Shown: positions 1-6,694, counted from the first letter of the stretch. The stretch: DNA of 19,465 nucleotides from an uncultured Eubacteriales bacterium (GCA_900317215.1 ONFW01000196.1:1-19465); one strand, 5' to 3'. Program-made: numbers and translations. Notes: generated by a model not told the origin, from the letters alone.

Positions 1-4
1 ATAC

Positions 5-86
5 GGGAGAGTTCCAGAGCGGCCAAATGGGGCAGACTGTAAATCTGTTGTCGACGACTTCGGTGGTTCGAATCCACCCTCTCCCA
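5..86 (+). tRNA. tRNA-Tyr (anticodon GTA)
   Basis: An 82-nt class II tRNA. The acceptor stem GGGAGAG (5-11) pairs with CTCTCCC (79-85), with discriminator A at 86. The anticodon loop CTGTAAA at 37-43 carries GTA at 39-41, flanked by CAGA/TCTG. A short extra arm (GTC-GAC-GAC) follows, then the T arm GGTGG-TTCGAAT-CCACC. The long variable arm and GTA anticodon identify tyrosine. The 3' CCA is not encoded (the next bases are GAAA), so it must be added after transcription. Confidence 0.97.
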
Positions 87-92
87 GAAAAG

Positions 93-125
93 CCTCGCAG
101 AAAAGCTGCGAGGTTTATTTTTTTA
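93..125 (+). terminator. Rho-independent terminator of tRNA-Tyr
   Basis: Perfect 8-bp stem CCTCGCAG (93-100) with CTGCGAGG (106-113), 5-nt loop, then a T-rich tract. It starts 7 nt after the tRNA end, so the tRNA is the last or only gene of its transcript. Confidence 0.93.
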
Positions 126-194
126 TTAACAACGGCCGAGTATACTGAAAGACACACCTGGCAGATGATGAAGTAAGCTTTGCAGAACCGGTCT

Positions 195-237
195 AAAAAA
201 GCAGCAGTCCTTTTCAAAAACGAAGGACTGCTGCTTT
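195..237 (-). terminator. Rho-independent terminator of the lrp-aminotransferase-ispE unit
   Basis: A perfect stem of about 15 bp: AAAGCAGCAGTCCTT (198-212) pairs with AAGGACTGCTGCTTT (223-237) around a 10-nt loop. On the minus strand it is followed by a run of T (complement of A195-200). It lies 35 nt beyond the ispE stop. Its inner stem is shared with the hairpin at 8828-8867. Confidence 0.92.
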
Positions 238-271
238 CATCATTAAATCCGCTCGGTTAAAGGTGAAGCAA

Positions 272-1129
272 TTATCCGGGAATGCTGTTTACGACAAAGG
301 TCTCGGGATATTTCTCCTCCAGAAGATTTGCACACTCCTCAGCAGAGGAGCGGTCGGTAAAGATCCCGAACACAGCGGAGCCGCTGCCTGTCATGAGAGC
401 GCCCCTTGCACCGTAAGCCTTCATCGTCCGCTTTATTTCCTCTATCTCAGGAAGCTCAAGCACCTCTTCAAATTTGTTGTAAAGTCCCTTGGCTATCTCG
501 TCTAAATCGCCGATACAGATACCGCCGATGACCCTTTCAGGGCTTCTGAGCGAATCATAGCCCTTTGCATCCGAGCGCTTATACGCCTCGGCTGTGGATA
601 CATTCACCTCGGGCTTTACGATAAGAAATATACACTCAGGCATTTCAGGGAGAGGAGTGAGTATCGTGCCGATCCCCTCTGCTGTCATTGTGCCGCCGTA
701 AACGCAGAAGGGAACATCTGCTCCGATCTGCTCAGCGATATCCGCAAGCTCTTTTTCGGTATGCGGCTCACCCGTCATACTGTTGAGTGCCTTCAACACT
801 GCCGCAGCGTCTGCACTGCCCCCTGCAAGCCCTGCCTGAGAGGGTATCCTCTTTTTTATCCTTATAGTTACACCTACAGGTTCCCTGCCAATGCTCTCCA
901 TAAAAAGCCTTGCCGCCTTATATGCGGTATTGCTCTCATCAGTAGGTATTCTCTTGTCGGTACATTCAATACATATCGGCTCGTCACTGTCTTCAATGGA
1001 GACTATCAGCTCATCGCAGAGATCTACGGTGTGCATCACCATGCTGACGAGATGGTAGCCGTCGGAGCGTCTGCCTGTGATATCAAGAAAGAGGTTTATT
1101 TTTGCAGGCGCTGAAAGGGTCATTTTCAT
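272..1129 (-). CDS. ispE: 4-diphosphocytidyl-2-C-methyl-D-erythritol kinase
   Basis: GHMP-family kinase that phosphorylates the 2-hydroxyl of CDP-methylerythritol with ATP, a step of the non-mevalonate (MEP) isoprenoid pathway in the cytosol. The 285-residue product has the family order: N-terminal PAKINLFLDI with Lys10, an ATP-binding glycine loop PSQAGLAGGSADAA (97-109; usually GLGGGSSD), catalytic Asp138 in GADVPF, and a C-terminal TGSGSA loop (247-252). Length is typical. I chose the ATG at 1129 because AAGGAG lies 7 nt upstream; the frame stays open to 1192, but that would overlap the upstream gene and lacks a better site. It is the last gene of a three-gene unit behind lrp and the aminotransferase (41-nt gap) and is followed by a strong terminator. 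Confidence in function is high. Confidence 0.95.
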   Translation of the reverse strand: MKMTLSAPAKINLFLDITGRRSDGYHLVSMVMHTVDLCDELIVSIEDSDEPICIECTDKRIPTDESNTAYKAARLFMESIGREPVGVTIRIKKRIPSQAGLAGGSADAAAVLKALNSMTGEPHTEKELADIAEQIGADVPFCVYGGTMTAEGIGTILTPLPEMPECIFLIVKPEVNVSTAEAYKRSDAKGYDSLRSPERVIGGICIGDLDEIAKGLYNKFEEVLELPEIEEIKRTMKAYGARGALMTGSGSAVFGIFTDRSSAEECANLLEEKYPETFVVNSIPG

Positions 1130-1170
1130 GGAAATACTCCTTTTTATAATGTAGAGCCGTAGGCTCGGAT

Positions 1171-2358
1171 TCAGTCTGCGCTGCCTGAGCACCCGCTGTC
1201 AAGAAAGCGTTCTATCCTGACCATTGCCTCCTGAATATGCTTGAGGGAATAGGAATAGGAAACTCTTGCAAAGCCCTCGCCGCAGTCTCCGAAGGCGTTA
1301 CCCGGAACTATAGCGACCTTCTGGGAATAGATCAGTCTTTCGCAGAAATCCTCCGACTTAAGACCGGATATTTTTATCGAGGGGAACACATAGAAGGCGC
1401 CCTCAGGCTCAAAGCAGGTCAGACCCATGCGGCAAAGCTCCTCAACGAGGAATCTTCTTCTGATATCGTATTCCTCTCTCATATGCTCAATGTCGCTGTC
1501 GCCGTGTTTGAGCGCCTCGATCGCGGCATATTGCGCCGGTGTGGGGGCACACATAATGGCATACTGATGCAGCTTGAGCATCTGGGATATCACCGGCTCC
1601 GGACCGAGAGCATAGCCAAGTCTCCAGCCCGTCATGGCGTATGCCTTTGAAAAGCCGCTTACAACAACGGTGCGCTCCTTCATGCCCTTGATGTCGGCAA
1701 AGGATACATGTCTTTCCTTGCCGTAGGTCAGCTCGCCGTATATCTCGTCCGAGAGAACAAGGATATCATGCTTTTCAAGAACACGGGCTATCTCCTCAAG
1801 ATGCTCCCTTCTCATCACAGCACCGGTAGGATTGTTAGGGAAGGGCAATATCAGCAGCTTTGTGCGGGGAGTGATGCTTGCTTCAAGCTCTGCAGCGGTA
1901 AGGCGGAACCCGTTTTCAGCCTTTGTTTCGATGATAACAGGCGTTCCTCCTGCCATAACTGTCATCGGCTCATAACAGACAAAGGCGGGCTGGGGAATAA
2001 GCACCTCATCACCCTCCTGAACAAGAGTCCTTATGCAAAGATCTATCGCCTCAGAGCCTCCGACGGATACAAGGATCTCGTTATCGGGGTTGTATTCTAC
2101 GTTGAACCGTCTCGCGTAGTAGTTGGTTATCTGCTTTCTCAACTCAATAAAGCCCCTGTTAGGCGCATACCAGGTGTGCCCGCGTCTGAGAGCCTCTATA
2201 CCCTCCTGACGGACATGCCACGGCGTTGTAAAGTCAGGCTCACCAATGCTCAGGGATATGACGTGATCCATTTCGTTTGCGATATCGAAAAATTTTCGTA
2301 TACCTGAGGGCTTGATGCCGAGAAGCCTGTTGTTTATCATTCCTGAATAATCTATCAC
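1171..2358 (-). CDS. Class I/II PLP-dependent aminotransferase (aspartate/aromatic-type)
   Basis: A 395-residue fold-type I aminotransferase, cytosolic. Visible motifs: SIGEPDF near the N-terminus (37-43), substrate/PLP-contact PNNPTG (174-179), SDEIYG with Asp204 for the pyridine nitrogen, and the Schiff-base Lys238 in SGFSKAYAMTGWRLGY. These place it with the aspartate/alanine/aromatic (PatA-like) group; the precise amino donor cannot be read from motifs. The start is GTG at 2358, overlapping the lrp stop as GTGA, with AAAGGAG 9 nt upstream inside lrp; the next in-frame ATG is 18 nt downstream and has no comparable site. Coupling to an Lrp-type regulator suggests amino-acid-responsive control and a role in amino acid interconversion (inference). 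Confidence 0.92.
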   Translation of the reverse strand: MIDYSGMINNRLLGIKPSGIRKFFDIANEMDHVISLSIGEPDFTTPWHVRQEGIEALRRGHTWYAPNRGFIELRKQITNYYARRFNVEYNPDNEILVSVGGSEAIDLCIRTLVQEGDEVLIPQPAFVCYEPMTVMAGGTPVIIETKAENGFRLTAAELEASITPRTKLLILPFPNNPTGAVMRREHLEEIARVLEKHDILVLSDEIYGELTYGKERHVSFADIKGMKERTVVVSGFSKAYAMTGWRLGYALGPEPVISQMLKLHQYAIMCAPTPAQYAAIEALKHGDSDIEHMREEYDIRRRFLVEELCRMGLTCFEPEGAFYVFPSIKISGLKSEDFCERLIYSQKVAIVPGNAFGDCGEGFARVSYSYSLKHIQEAMVRIERFLDSGCSGSAD

Positions 2359-2840
2359 AGTATCAGACTCCTTTGCTCTTCTTCCTCCTCACTGTCGTAA
2401 AAGGAGACTCCGCCTGCCTTATAGTGAGTGAGCACAAAGCTTGTTGCAGTGCCGATCACATTGTCAAGGGTCGAGAGTCGCTTTGAGACAAACTCTGCTA
2501 TCTCCTGAATGGTGCTTCCTTTTACGGTTGCGATGAGGTCATATCTTGATGAAGCCGCAAGATATACGCTCTCCACATTGTCAAAGGACATAACTATTTT
2601 AGCGGTATCGTCGAAGCCTGTTTCCGGCTGGGGTGTGACCTTAAGCTCAATAATTGCGGTAACTCCCGCATCAGGAACCTTATCCCAGTTTATAAGGGCA
2701 TTTGTCCCTCTGATTATCCCCTGCTTCTTGTATTCCTGTATCTGAGCCTTTACCTCGTCCTCAGTCTGTCCGAGCATGGCGGCAAGCTGTTCTGTGGTAA
2801 AGTCCGCATTTCTGCTCAGTATTTCCAAAAGCTTATTCAT
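2355..2840 (-). CDS. Lrp/AsnC family transcriptional regulator
   Basis: A 161-residue regulator. Residues 1-50 form an AsnC-type helix-turn-helix (LLEILSRNADFTTEQLAAML, then the QEYKKQGIIRG wing), and residues 60-140 match the RAM ligand-binding/oligomerisation domain (AIIELKV, then VESVYLAASSRYDLIATVKG, then TSFVLTHYK). The C-terminus adds an acidic tail (DSEEEEEQ) beyond the usual domain. Lrp-family proteins are dimers or higher oligomers that bind amino acids and often control their own operon. AAAGGAG sits 8 nt before the ATG, and a strong sigma-A-type promoter lies upstream. First gene of the unit with the aminotransferase (4-nt overlap) and ispE, so local autoregulation and control of the aminotransferase are likely but inferred. 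Confidence 0.93.
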   Translation of the reverse strand: MNKLLEILSRNADFTTEQLAAMLGQTEDEVKAQIQEYKKQGIIRGTNALINWDKVPDAGVTAIIELKVTPQPETGFDDTAKIVMSFDNVESVYLAASSRYDLIATVKGSTIQEIAEFVSKRLSTLDNVIGTATSFVLTHYKAGGVSFYDSEEEEEQRSLIL

Positions 2841-2881
2841 AGCCTTTTCTCCTTTCTCTGCATATAAAATGATTGTTTTTT

Positions 2882-2910
2882 ATTATACATCATTTTTTCC
2901 CTTCTGTAAA
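2882..2910 (-). promoter_or_regulatory. Sigma-A-type promoter of lrp
   Basis: On the minus strand TTTACA (2910-2905), a 17-nt spacer and a perfect TATAAT (2887-2882). The predicted start near 2875 gives a leader of about 35 nt to the lrp ATG, with its RBS at 2855-2849. Confidence 0.85.
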
Positions 2911-2955
2911 TACAAATTTTCATTACAGTCTTTGCATTTTTACATGATTTTATGC

Positions 2956-2995
2956 CCCTAAAACAAAACACGGCGGTCCGTCATCGGCTCGCCGT
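2956..2995 (-). terminator. Rho-independent terminator of the DUF6442/XRE unit
   Basis: GC-rich stem ACGGCG (2970-2975) with CGCCGT (2990-2995), plus an inner CCG/CGG helper stem around TCAT. On the minus strand it is followed by GTTTTGTTTTAGG. It lies between the XRE gene and the lrp promoter, separating the two minus-strand units. Confidence 0.75.
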
Positions 2996-3152
2996 CAGCT
3001 TTTGCATTAATACAGCTTTCCCCTGTTCACGGAGAAATGAACAGGGGAAGGAGCTGCTTTTTAGGAGGAATGTATATGAAGTTAAACTTATAAACGTAAA
3101 CGTAGTATTTTGCCCGAGGACAAAACACCGGAACAAGGGGATGTTTACAAGG
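2996..3152. other. Structured intergenic stretch without a gene (2841-3152 is gene-free)
   Basis: The 312-nt gap between lrp and the XRE gene holds the lrp promoter and a minus-strand terminator, plus this stretch. It contains a perfect 12-bp hairpin, TTCCCCTGTTCA (3018-3029) with TGAACAGGGGAA (3038-3049) and an 8-nt loop, extendable by CAGCT/AGCTG with a GG bulge. On the plus strand this is followed by CTTTTT. Next come AGGAGG and an ATG 7 nt later, but the frame stops after five codons (MKLNL). Further on, GTAAAC (3096-3101) and GTTTAC (3143-3148) flank an inner TTTTG/CAAAA hairpin. I find no coding frame. It may be the 3' UTR of the XRE transcript or a small RNA. Confidence 0.4.
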
Positions 3153-3359
3153 TCATTCAAAGAAAAAAAGCTCTTCAAATTTTTTATCCAACGCAATGCA
3201 TATCAGCAGGGCAAGCCTTGCGCTCGGACAAAACTGATTGTTCTCGATCGAACTGATTGTCTGTCGGGAAACGCCCACCATTTCGGCAAGGTCACCCTGT
3301 GATATCCTCTTCTCCGCTCTTGCAACTCGCAGACGATTCTGAAACAGTATCTCACTCAT
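3153..3359 (-). CDS. Small XRE-family (Cro/CI-like) transcriptional regulator
   Basis: A 68-residue protein that is almost only a helix-turn-helix domain: NRLRVARAEKRISQGDLAEMVGVSRQTISSIENN, followed by a short helix and the tail LDKKFEELFFFE. This matches compact autoregulators of Firmicutes with no ligand domain. The frame is open further upstream to 3479, but the ATG at 3359 overlaps the stop of the preceding membrane-protein gene as ATGA and the upstream residues are the shadow of that gene. Its own RBS is weak, so translation is probably coupled to the upstream gene. A likely target is the palindrome over the promoter of its own unit (inference). Confidence 0.9.
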   Translation of the reverse strand: MSEILFQNRLRVARAEKRISQGDLAEMVGVSRQTISSIENNQFCPSARLALLICIALDKKFEELFFFE

Positions 3360-3676
3360 ACGCTGTATACCCAGAAAAACATGACCGCACAGAATATTGC
3401 GGCAGCTCCCGTGCCTATTCCTGCTATCAGGTACAGGGGCTTTTTGATGTTTTTGAATTGGTAAAGGAAGGTAGCGCAAAGATAACCGGTGATAACAGTG
3501 ACATACTCGTAGAACGGGTATAAATGGATCGCTCTGTAGATGCTGAAGATGAGAAGAAGAATTCCGACTACTATTGCTCCGACGCCGAAGGAGAAACTGT
3601 ATACCCGCTGTTCCCTTTCATCAAGGGAATTACGGGACTGCTTTTTATTCTTTTCAAGAATTTCTTTCTTGTCCAT
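3356..3676 (-). CDS. Small three-helix membrane protein, DUF6442-like
   Basis: A 106-residue protein of unknown function. The N-terminus is charged and cytoplasmic-looking (MDKKEILEKNKKQSRNSLDE), followed by three hydrophobic segments around residues 27-47, 53-70 and 80-103. The opening MDKKEILEKNKKQ resembles the DUF6442 family, which I recall as commonly encoded next to XRE regulators in Clostridia; I cannot confirm this by search. GGAGG lies 9 nt before the ATG. It is the first gene of a two-gene unit and overlaps the XRE gene by 4 nt. The pairing suggests a membrane protein whose level is set by its partner regulator, possibly a stress or envelope module, but no activity can be assigned. 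Confidence 0.8.
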   Translation of the reverse strand: MDKKEILEKNKKQSRNSLDEREQRVYSFSFGVGAIVVGILLLIFSIYRAIHLYPFYEYVTVITGYLCATFLYQFKNIKKPLYLIAGIGTGAAAIFCAVMFFWVYSV

Positions 3677-3732
3677 CCAACAAGACCTCCAAGGGATTCC
3701 GGGCTTTTTTCTAAGATTTACCTTGTGTATTT

Positions 3733-3773
3733 ATGTTATCATATACTTTACCAATTGTCAAGTATCCTTGACA
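3733..3773 (-). promoter_or_regulatory. Promoter of the DUF6442/XRE unit with overlapping palindromic operator
   Basis: The 18-bp palindrome TGTCAAG-TATC-CTTGACA spans 3756-3773 (7-bp arms, 4-bp centre). Its inner arm read on the minus strand supplies the -35 box TTGACA (3761-3756), and 17 nt further lies TAACAT (3738-3733, 4/6 match to TATAAT). The predicted start falls near 3726, about 50 nt before the ATG. A symmetric site over the -35 box is the classic layout for repression by a dimeric XRE protein; the encoded regulator is the obvious candidate (inference). Confidence 0.65.
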
Positions 3774-3850
3774 TATTTTCTTTTAAACTTGGCATTACAG
3801 TTTTTTAACAATTTTGTGTCAGACTTGTAATGATATGAGCAGCCGAAAAA

Positions 3851-3870
3851 GAAAATGAAAATCATTTTCA
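3851..3870 (+). promoter_or_regulatory. Fur-family operator (Fur/Zur/PerR-type box)
   Basis: TGAAAAT-C-ATTTTCA (3856-3870) is a perfect 7-1-7 inverted repeat, the geometry of Fur-family sites. The 19-mer GAAAATGAAAATCATTTTC (3851-3869) matches the classical Fur box GATAATGATAATCATTATC at 16 of 19 positions. It lies 6 nt upstream of the -35 box of the metal-transporter operon. Which metal sensor binds cannot be told from the sequence. Confidence 0.75.
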
Positions 3871-3876
3871 AATCTC

Positions 3877-3905
3877 TTGACAAGGAATACCCTCAGTGAT
3901 AGAAT
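3877..3905 (+). promoter_or_regulatory. Sigma-A-type promoter of the metal ABC transporter operon
   Basis: Consensus TTGACA (3877-3882), 17-nt spacer, TAGAAT (3900-3905, 5/6). The predicted start near 3912 gives a leader of about 33 nt to the GTG start. The promoter is strong by sequence, which fits control by a repressor bound at the adjacent Fur-type box. Confidence 0.85.
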
Positions 3906-3944
3906 TATCCTCGTAGTCTTTGAATAAAGGAAAGAGGAACAAAA

Positions 3945-4928
3945 GTGAAAAACAGAACAGGAAATCTCACTGCTATTATACTCTGTTCAATTATAGCAGT
4001 TTCATGCATGAGCGCCTGCGGCGGCAATGATAATGACAAAAAAGGTACCAAGAAGCATATCGTAGCGACGATATTTCCCGAGTACGACTGGGCGAGAGAG
4101 ATAGTCGGCGACATAAATGATACGGAACTGACCCTTCTGCTCTCAAACGGTGTTGATATGCACAGCTATCAGCCGAGTGTTGACGATATCATGACCATTT
4201 CGACCTGCGATATGTTCATTTATGTTGGCGGAGAATCGGACGGCTGGGTCAGAGACGCTCTCGCACAGGCGTCAAACAAGGATATGATAGTGATAGATCT
4301 GATGAGCGTGCTTGGCGACAGAGCTAAGGAAGAGGAGCTTGTCAGCGGCATGGAAGCAGAACACGGAGATGAAGAAAACGGCAGCGACGAAAAGGAATAT
4401 GACGAGCATGTGTGGATGTCGCTTGAAAACGCGGAGCTTTTCTGCGACCATATAACAGAGGGGCTTGTCAAGCTTGACGGCGCCCATGCGGAGGAGTATA
4501 AAAGGAACTGCGGCACTTATAAGGATAAGCTCGAAAAGCTTAAGGGAGAGTATAAAAAAACGGCAGATGCATCGCAGGAGCGCACTATAATAGTAGGCGA
4601 CAGATTCCCTTATAAATACCTTACAGATGAATTCGGAATAAAGTATTACGCAGCTTTTCCGGGCTGCTCGGCGGAGACTGACGCAAGCTTTGAAACTATA
4701 GTTTTTCTTGCGGGCAAGGCGGACGAGGTCGGCGCAAGGGCGATAATAAAAACCGAAGCCTCGGACGGCTCGGTCGCAATGACCGTCAGAGATAATACAG
4801 CAACCAAGGATCAGGAGATACTTACGCTTGATTCCCTGCAGTCCGTCTCGGCAAAGGATATAGACGCAGGGACATCGTATTATTCGGTAATGGAGAAGAA
4901 TCTTGACGTGCTGAAACGGGCTCTGTAA
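3945..4928 (+). CDS. Metal (zinc/manganese-type) ABC transporter substrate-binding lipoprotein
   Basis: A 327-residue cluster A-I (ZnuA/TroA-type) binding protein, lipid-anchored outside the membrane, that delivers a divalent metal to the permease. Signal peptide with lipobox MSAC, Cys25. Ligand motifs: His73 in VDMHSYQP, His155 in DEHVWMS, and the conserved AFPGCSAE region. Where ZnuA/TroA usually have the third His (HxAFxY), this protein has Asp219 in GDRFPYKYL. The fourth, acidic position is probably Glu271 or Asp274 in KTEASDG. Instead of the His-rich loop of ZnuA it has an acidic, His-poor insert at about 140-153. The start is GTG with GAGG 7 nt upstream; no in-frame ATG precedes the lipobox Met. 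Metal specificity is uncertain, zinc being the default guess from the family. Confidence 0.9.
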   Translation: MKNRTGNLTAIILCSIIAVSCMSACGGNDNDKKGTKKHIVATIFPEYDWAREIVGDINDTELTLLLSNGVDMHSYQPSVDDIMTISTCDMFIYVGGESDGWVRDALAQASNKDMIVIDLMSVLGDRAKEEELVSGMEAEHGDEENGSDEKEYDEHVWMSLENAELFCDHITEGLVKLDGAHAEEYKRNCGTYKDKLEKLKGEYKKTADASQERTIIVGDRFPYKYLTDEFGIKYYAAFPGCSAETDASFETIVFLAGKADEVGARAIIKTEASDGSVAMTVRDNTATKDQEILTLDSLQSVSAKDIDAGTSYYSVMEKNLDVLKRAL

Positions 4929-4968
4929 GCCGCATACATCAGTGCAGGAGAGGAAAGGCATTTTAACA

Positions 4969-5682
4969 ATGGCAATGATAGACGTTGAAGAACTTGCTCT
5001 TGGATATGAAAACAGAACGATACTTGAGGGACTGAGCTTTTGCGTGAACGAGGGCGATTATCTTTGTATAGTAGGAGAAAACGGCTCGGGAAAATCCACG
5101 CTCATGAAAACACTGCTCGGTCTGCAGAAGCCTCACGGCGGCACTATCCGTCTCGGTGACGGACTGAAGAAAAACGAAATAGGCTATCTTCCGCAGCAAA
5201 CGGCCGTGCAGAAGGACTTTCCCGCATCGGTCAGAGAGGTGGTGCTGTCAGGCTGCCAGGCAAGGTGCGGCTTCAGACCCTTCTACAGCCGCTCCGAAAA
5301 GCAGCTTGCGGATCAAAACATGGAGCGAATGGGCATAAGGCAGCTTGCAAAAAGGTGCTACAGAGATCTCTCGGGCGGACAACAGCAAAGAGCCCTGCTT
5401 GCAAGGGCGCTGTGCGCTACAAGAAAAATACTTCTTCTTGATGAGCCTGTTTCGGGGCTGGATCCCGTTGTGACCGCCGAAATGTATGAGCTGATAAAGA
5501 GTCTCAACCATGAGGGAATAACGATAATAATGATATCGCATGACATTTCCGCAGCCGTAAGCTATGCCAGTCATATCCTGCACATCGGTAAGAAAATATT
5601 CTTCGGCACGACAGAGGAATATACGGCAAGCGACACAGGAAAGCTTTTCATCATGAGAGAGGAGAGTGAGGAAAATGCTTGA
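4969..5682 (+). CDS. Metal ABC transporter ATP-binding protein (ZnuC-like)
   Basis: A 237-residue ABC ATPase powering the metal importer on the cytoplasmic face. All motifs are intact: Walker A GENGSGKS (36-43), Q-loop Gln76 in YLPQQ, signature LSGGQ (134-138), Walker B ILLLDEP with Asp158-Glu159, and switch His191 in ISHD. Length and the QKDFPASVREVVLSG segment match the ZnuC/MntB/TroB group. I chose the ATG at 4969, with AGGAAAGG about 10 nt upstream, over the in-frame GTG at 4942, which has no RBS at proper distance. It is 40 nt after the binding-protein gene and its end overlaps the permease start. Confidence 0.94.
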   Translation: MAMIDVEELALGYENRTILEGLSFCVNEGDYLCIVGENGSGKSTLMKTLLGLQKPHGGTIRLGDGLKKNEIGYLPQQTAVQKDFPASVREVVLSGCQARCGFRPFYSRSEKQLADQNMERMGIRQLAKRCYRDLSGGQQQRALLARALCATRKILLLDEPVSGLDPVVTAEMYELIKSLNHEGITIIMISHDISAAVSYASHILHIGKKIFFGTTEEYTASDTGKLFIMREESEENA

Positions 5683-6517
5683 CAAGCTGTGGGATTATCT
5701 GCAGTTCCCGTTTGTAAGATATGCTCTGATAGTCGGCGTGCTTGTTGCGCTCTGCGCTTCTCTTCTGGGTGTAACTCTCGTTCTTAAACGATTCTCCTTT
5801 ATCGGGGACGGGCTTTCTCATGTTGCCTTCGGAGCAATGGCTGTTGCAAGCGTAGTGGGACTTACCGATCAGATCATGATAGTAATGCCAGTAACGATAA
5901 TCAGCGCAGTGCTCCTGCTGCGCACAGGACAAAACAGCAAAATAAAGGGCGACGCCGCAATAGCGATGATATCCGTAGGAGCGCTTGCTCTCGGTTATAT
6001 TCTGATGAACATATTTTCCACCTCATCAAACATATCGGGCGATGTCTGTTCAACGCTGTTCGGCTCTACCTCAATGCTCACGCTCGGGCTTAATGACGTT
6101 ATCGTCTGCTCGGTCATATCCTTTATAGTTTTGTGCCTGTTCCTGTTTTTCTACAACAAGATATTTGCGGTGACCTTTGACGAAGGTTTTGCACGGGCGT
6201 CCGGAACAAGGGCGGGGACCTACAATACCATTCTTGCTGTGATGATCGCTGTGGTAATAGTTATGGCAATGAAGCTTGTCGGCTCGCTGATGATCTCGGC
6301 ACTGATAATCTTTCCTGCACTGTCAGCCATGAGACTGTTCGGAAGCTTTCGCTCGGTCACGGTGTTTTCCGTTGCCTGCTCGGTCGTATGCGCTCTCATC
6401 GGCATGGTCATATCCATACTTGCAGGCACTCCCGTCGGGCCTACTATCGTTGCCGTCGATGCGGCTGTGTTTCTTCTGTGCTGCGTCATCTCGGTCTTTG
6501 TCCGCAGGCGGAGCTGA
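5675..6517 (+). CDS. Metal ABC transporter permease (ZnuB-like, ABC-3 family)
   Basis: A 280-residue integral membrane protein with about eight hydrophobic segments; it forms the metal channel with the ATPase. The ABC-3 hallmark RFSFIGDGLSHVAFGAMA is at about 40-57, and SLMISALIIFPALSAMRLFGS, a conserved late segment, is near 207-227. Length is typical. The ATG at 5675 overlaps the ATPase gene by 8 nt with GAGAGGAG about 10 nt upstream; an in-frame GTG at 5666 would add three residues. The overlap indicates translational coupling. A terminator closes the operon. No Fur-family regulator gene is in this cluster, so the sensor is encoded elsewhere. Confidence 0.94.
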   Translation: MLDKLWDYLQFPFVRYALIVGVLVALCASLLGVTLVLKRFSFIGDGLSHVAFGAMAVASVVGLTDQIMIVMPVTIISAVLLLRTGQNSKIKGDAAIAMISVGALALGYILMNIFSTSSNISGDVCSTLFGSTSMLTLGLNDVIVCSVISFIVLCLFLFFYNKIFAVTFDEGFARASGTRAGTYNTILAVMIAVVIVMAMKLVGSLMISALIIFPALSAMRLFGSFRSVTVFSVACSVVCALIGMVISILAGTPVGPTIVAVDAAVFLLCCVISVFVRRRS

Positions 6518-6565
6518 GCGCATAGCCACAGGAATATGCGCAGACATTTCCCATTATTAAGATAT

Positions 6566-6600
6566 GAAAAAGCTCAGATCTTAACGGTCTGAGTTTTTTT
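6566..6600 (+). terminator. Rho-independent terminator of the metal transporter operon
   Basis: Stem CTCAGA (6573-6578) with TCTGAG (6588-6593), extended inward by a T-G and a C-G pair around loop TTAAC, flanked by A-rich 5' and a T7 run (6594-6600). Confidence 0.92.
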
Positions 6601-6657
6601 GACAAAAAATCGCGATTTTGCTATTTTCTTTTACACAGAGGTGGTGTATACTATACA
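6599..6657 (+). promoter_or_regulatory. Candidate promoter region of the S41-like gene
   Basis: Two possible promoters: TTGACA (6599-6604)-N17-TATTTT (6622-6627), whose -35 overlaps the preceding T-run, and TTTACA (6630-6635)-N16-TATACA (6652-6657). The second -10 lies in the perfect palindrome TGTATA-C-TATACA (6645-6657), a possible operator. I cannot choose between them. Confidence 0.4.
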
Positions 6658-6694
6658 GTATCAGAGAATAAGCATTATTTAAAGGAGGACCGTC

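Noticed and set aside
1708..2307. Plus-strand open frame of about 200 codons antisense to the aminotransferase
   Set aside because: No recognisable domain. The opposite strand has all PLP-aminotransferase motifs in register.
2981..3196. Minus-strand frame of 71 codons in the lrp-XRE gap
   Set aside because: It overlaps the XRE gene end, has no credible RBS, and the composition reflects the hairpin and AT-rich sequence.
4272..4961. Minus-strand open frame of about 230 codons antisense to the metal-binding lipoprotein
   Set aside because: Cys- and Phe-rich nonsense-like translation, with a conserved gene on the other strand.
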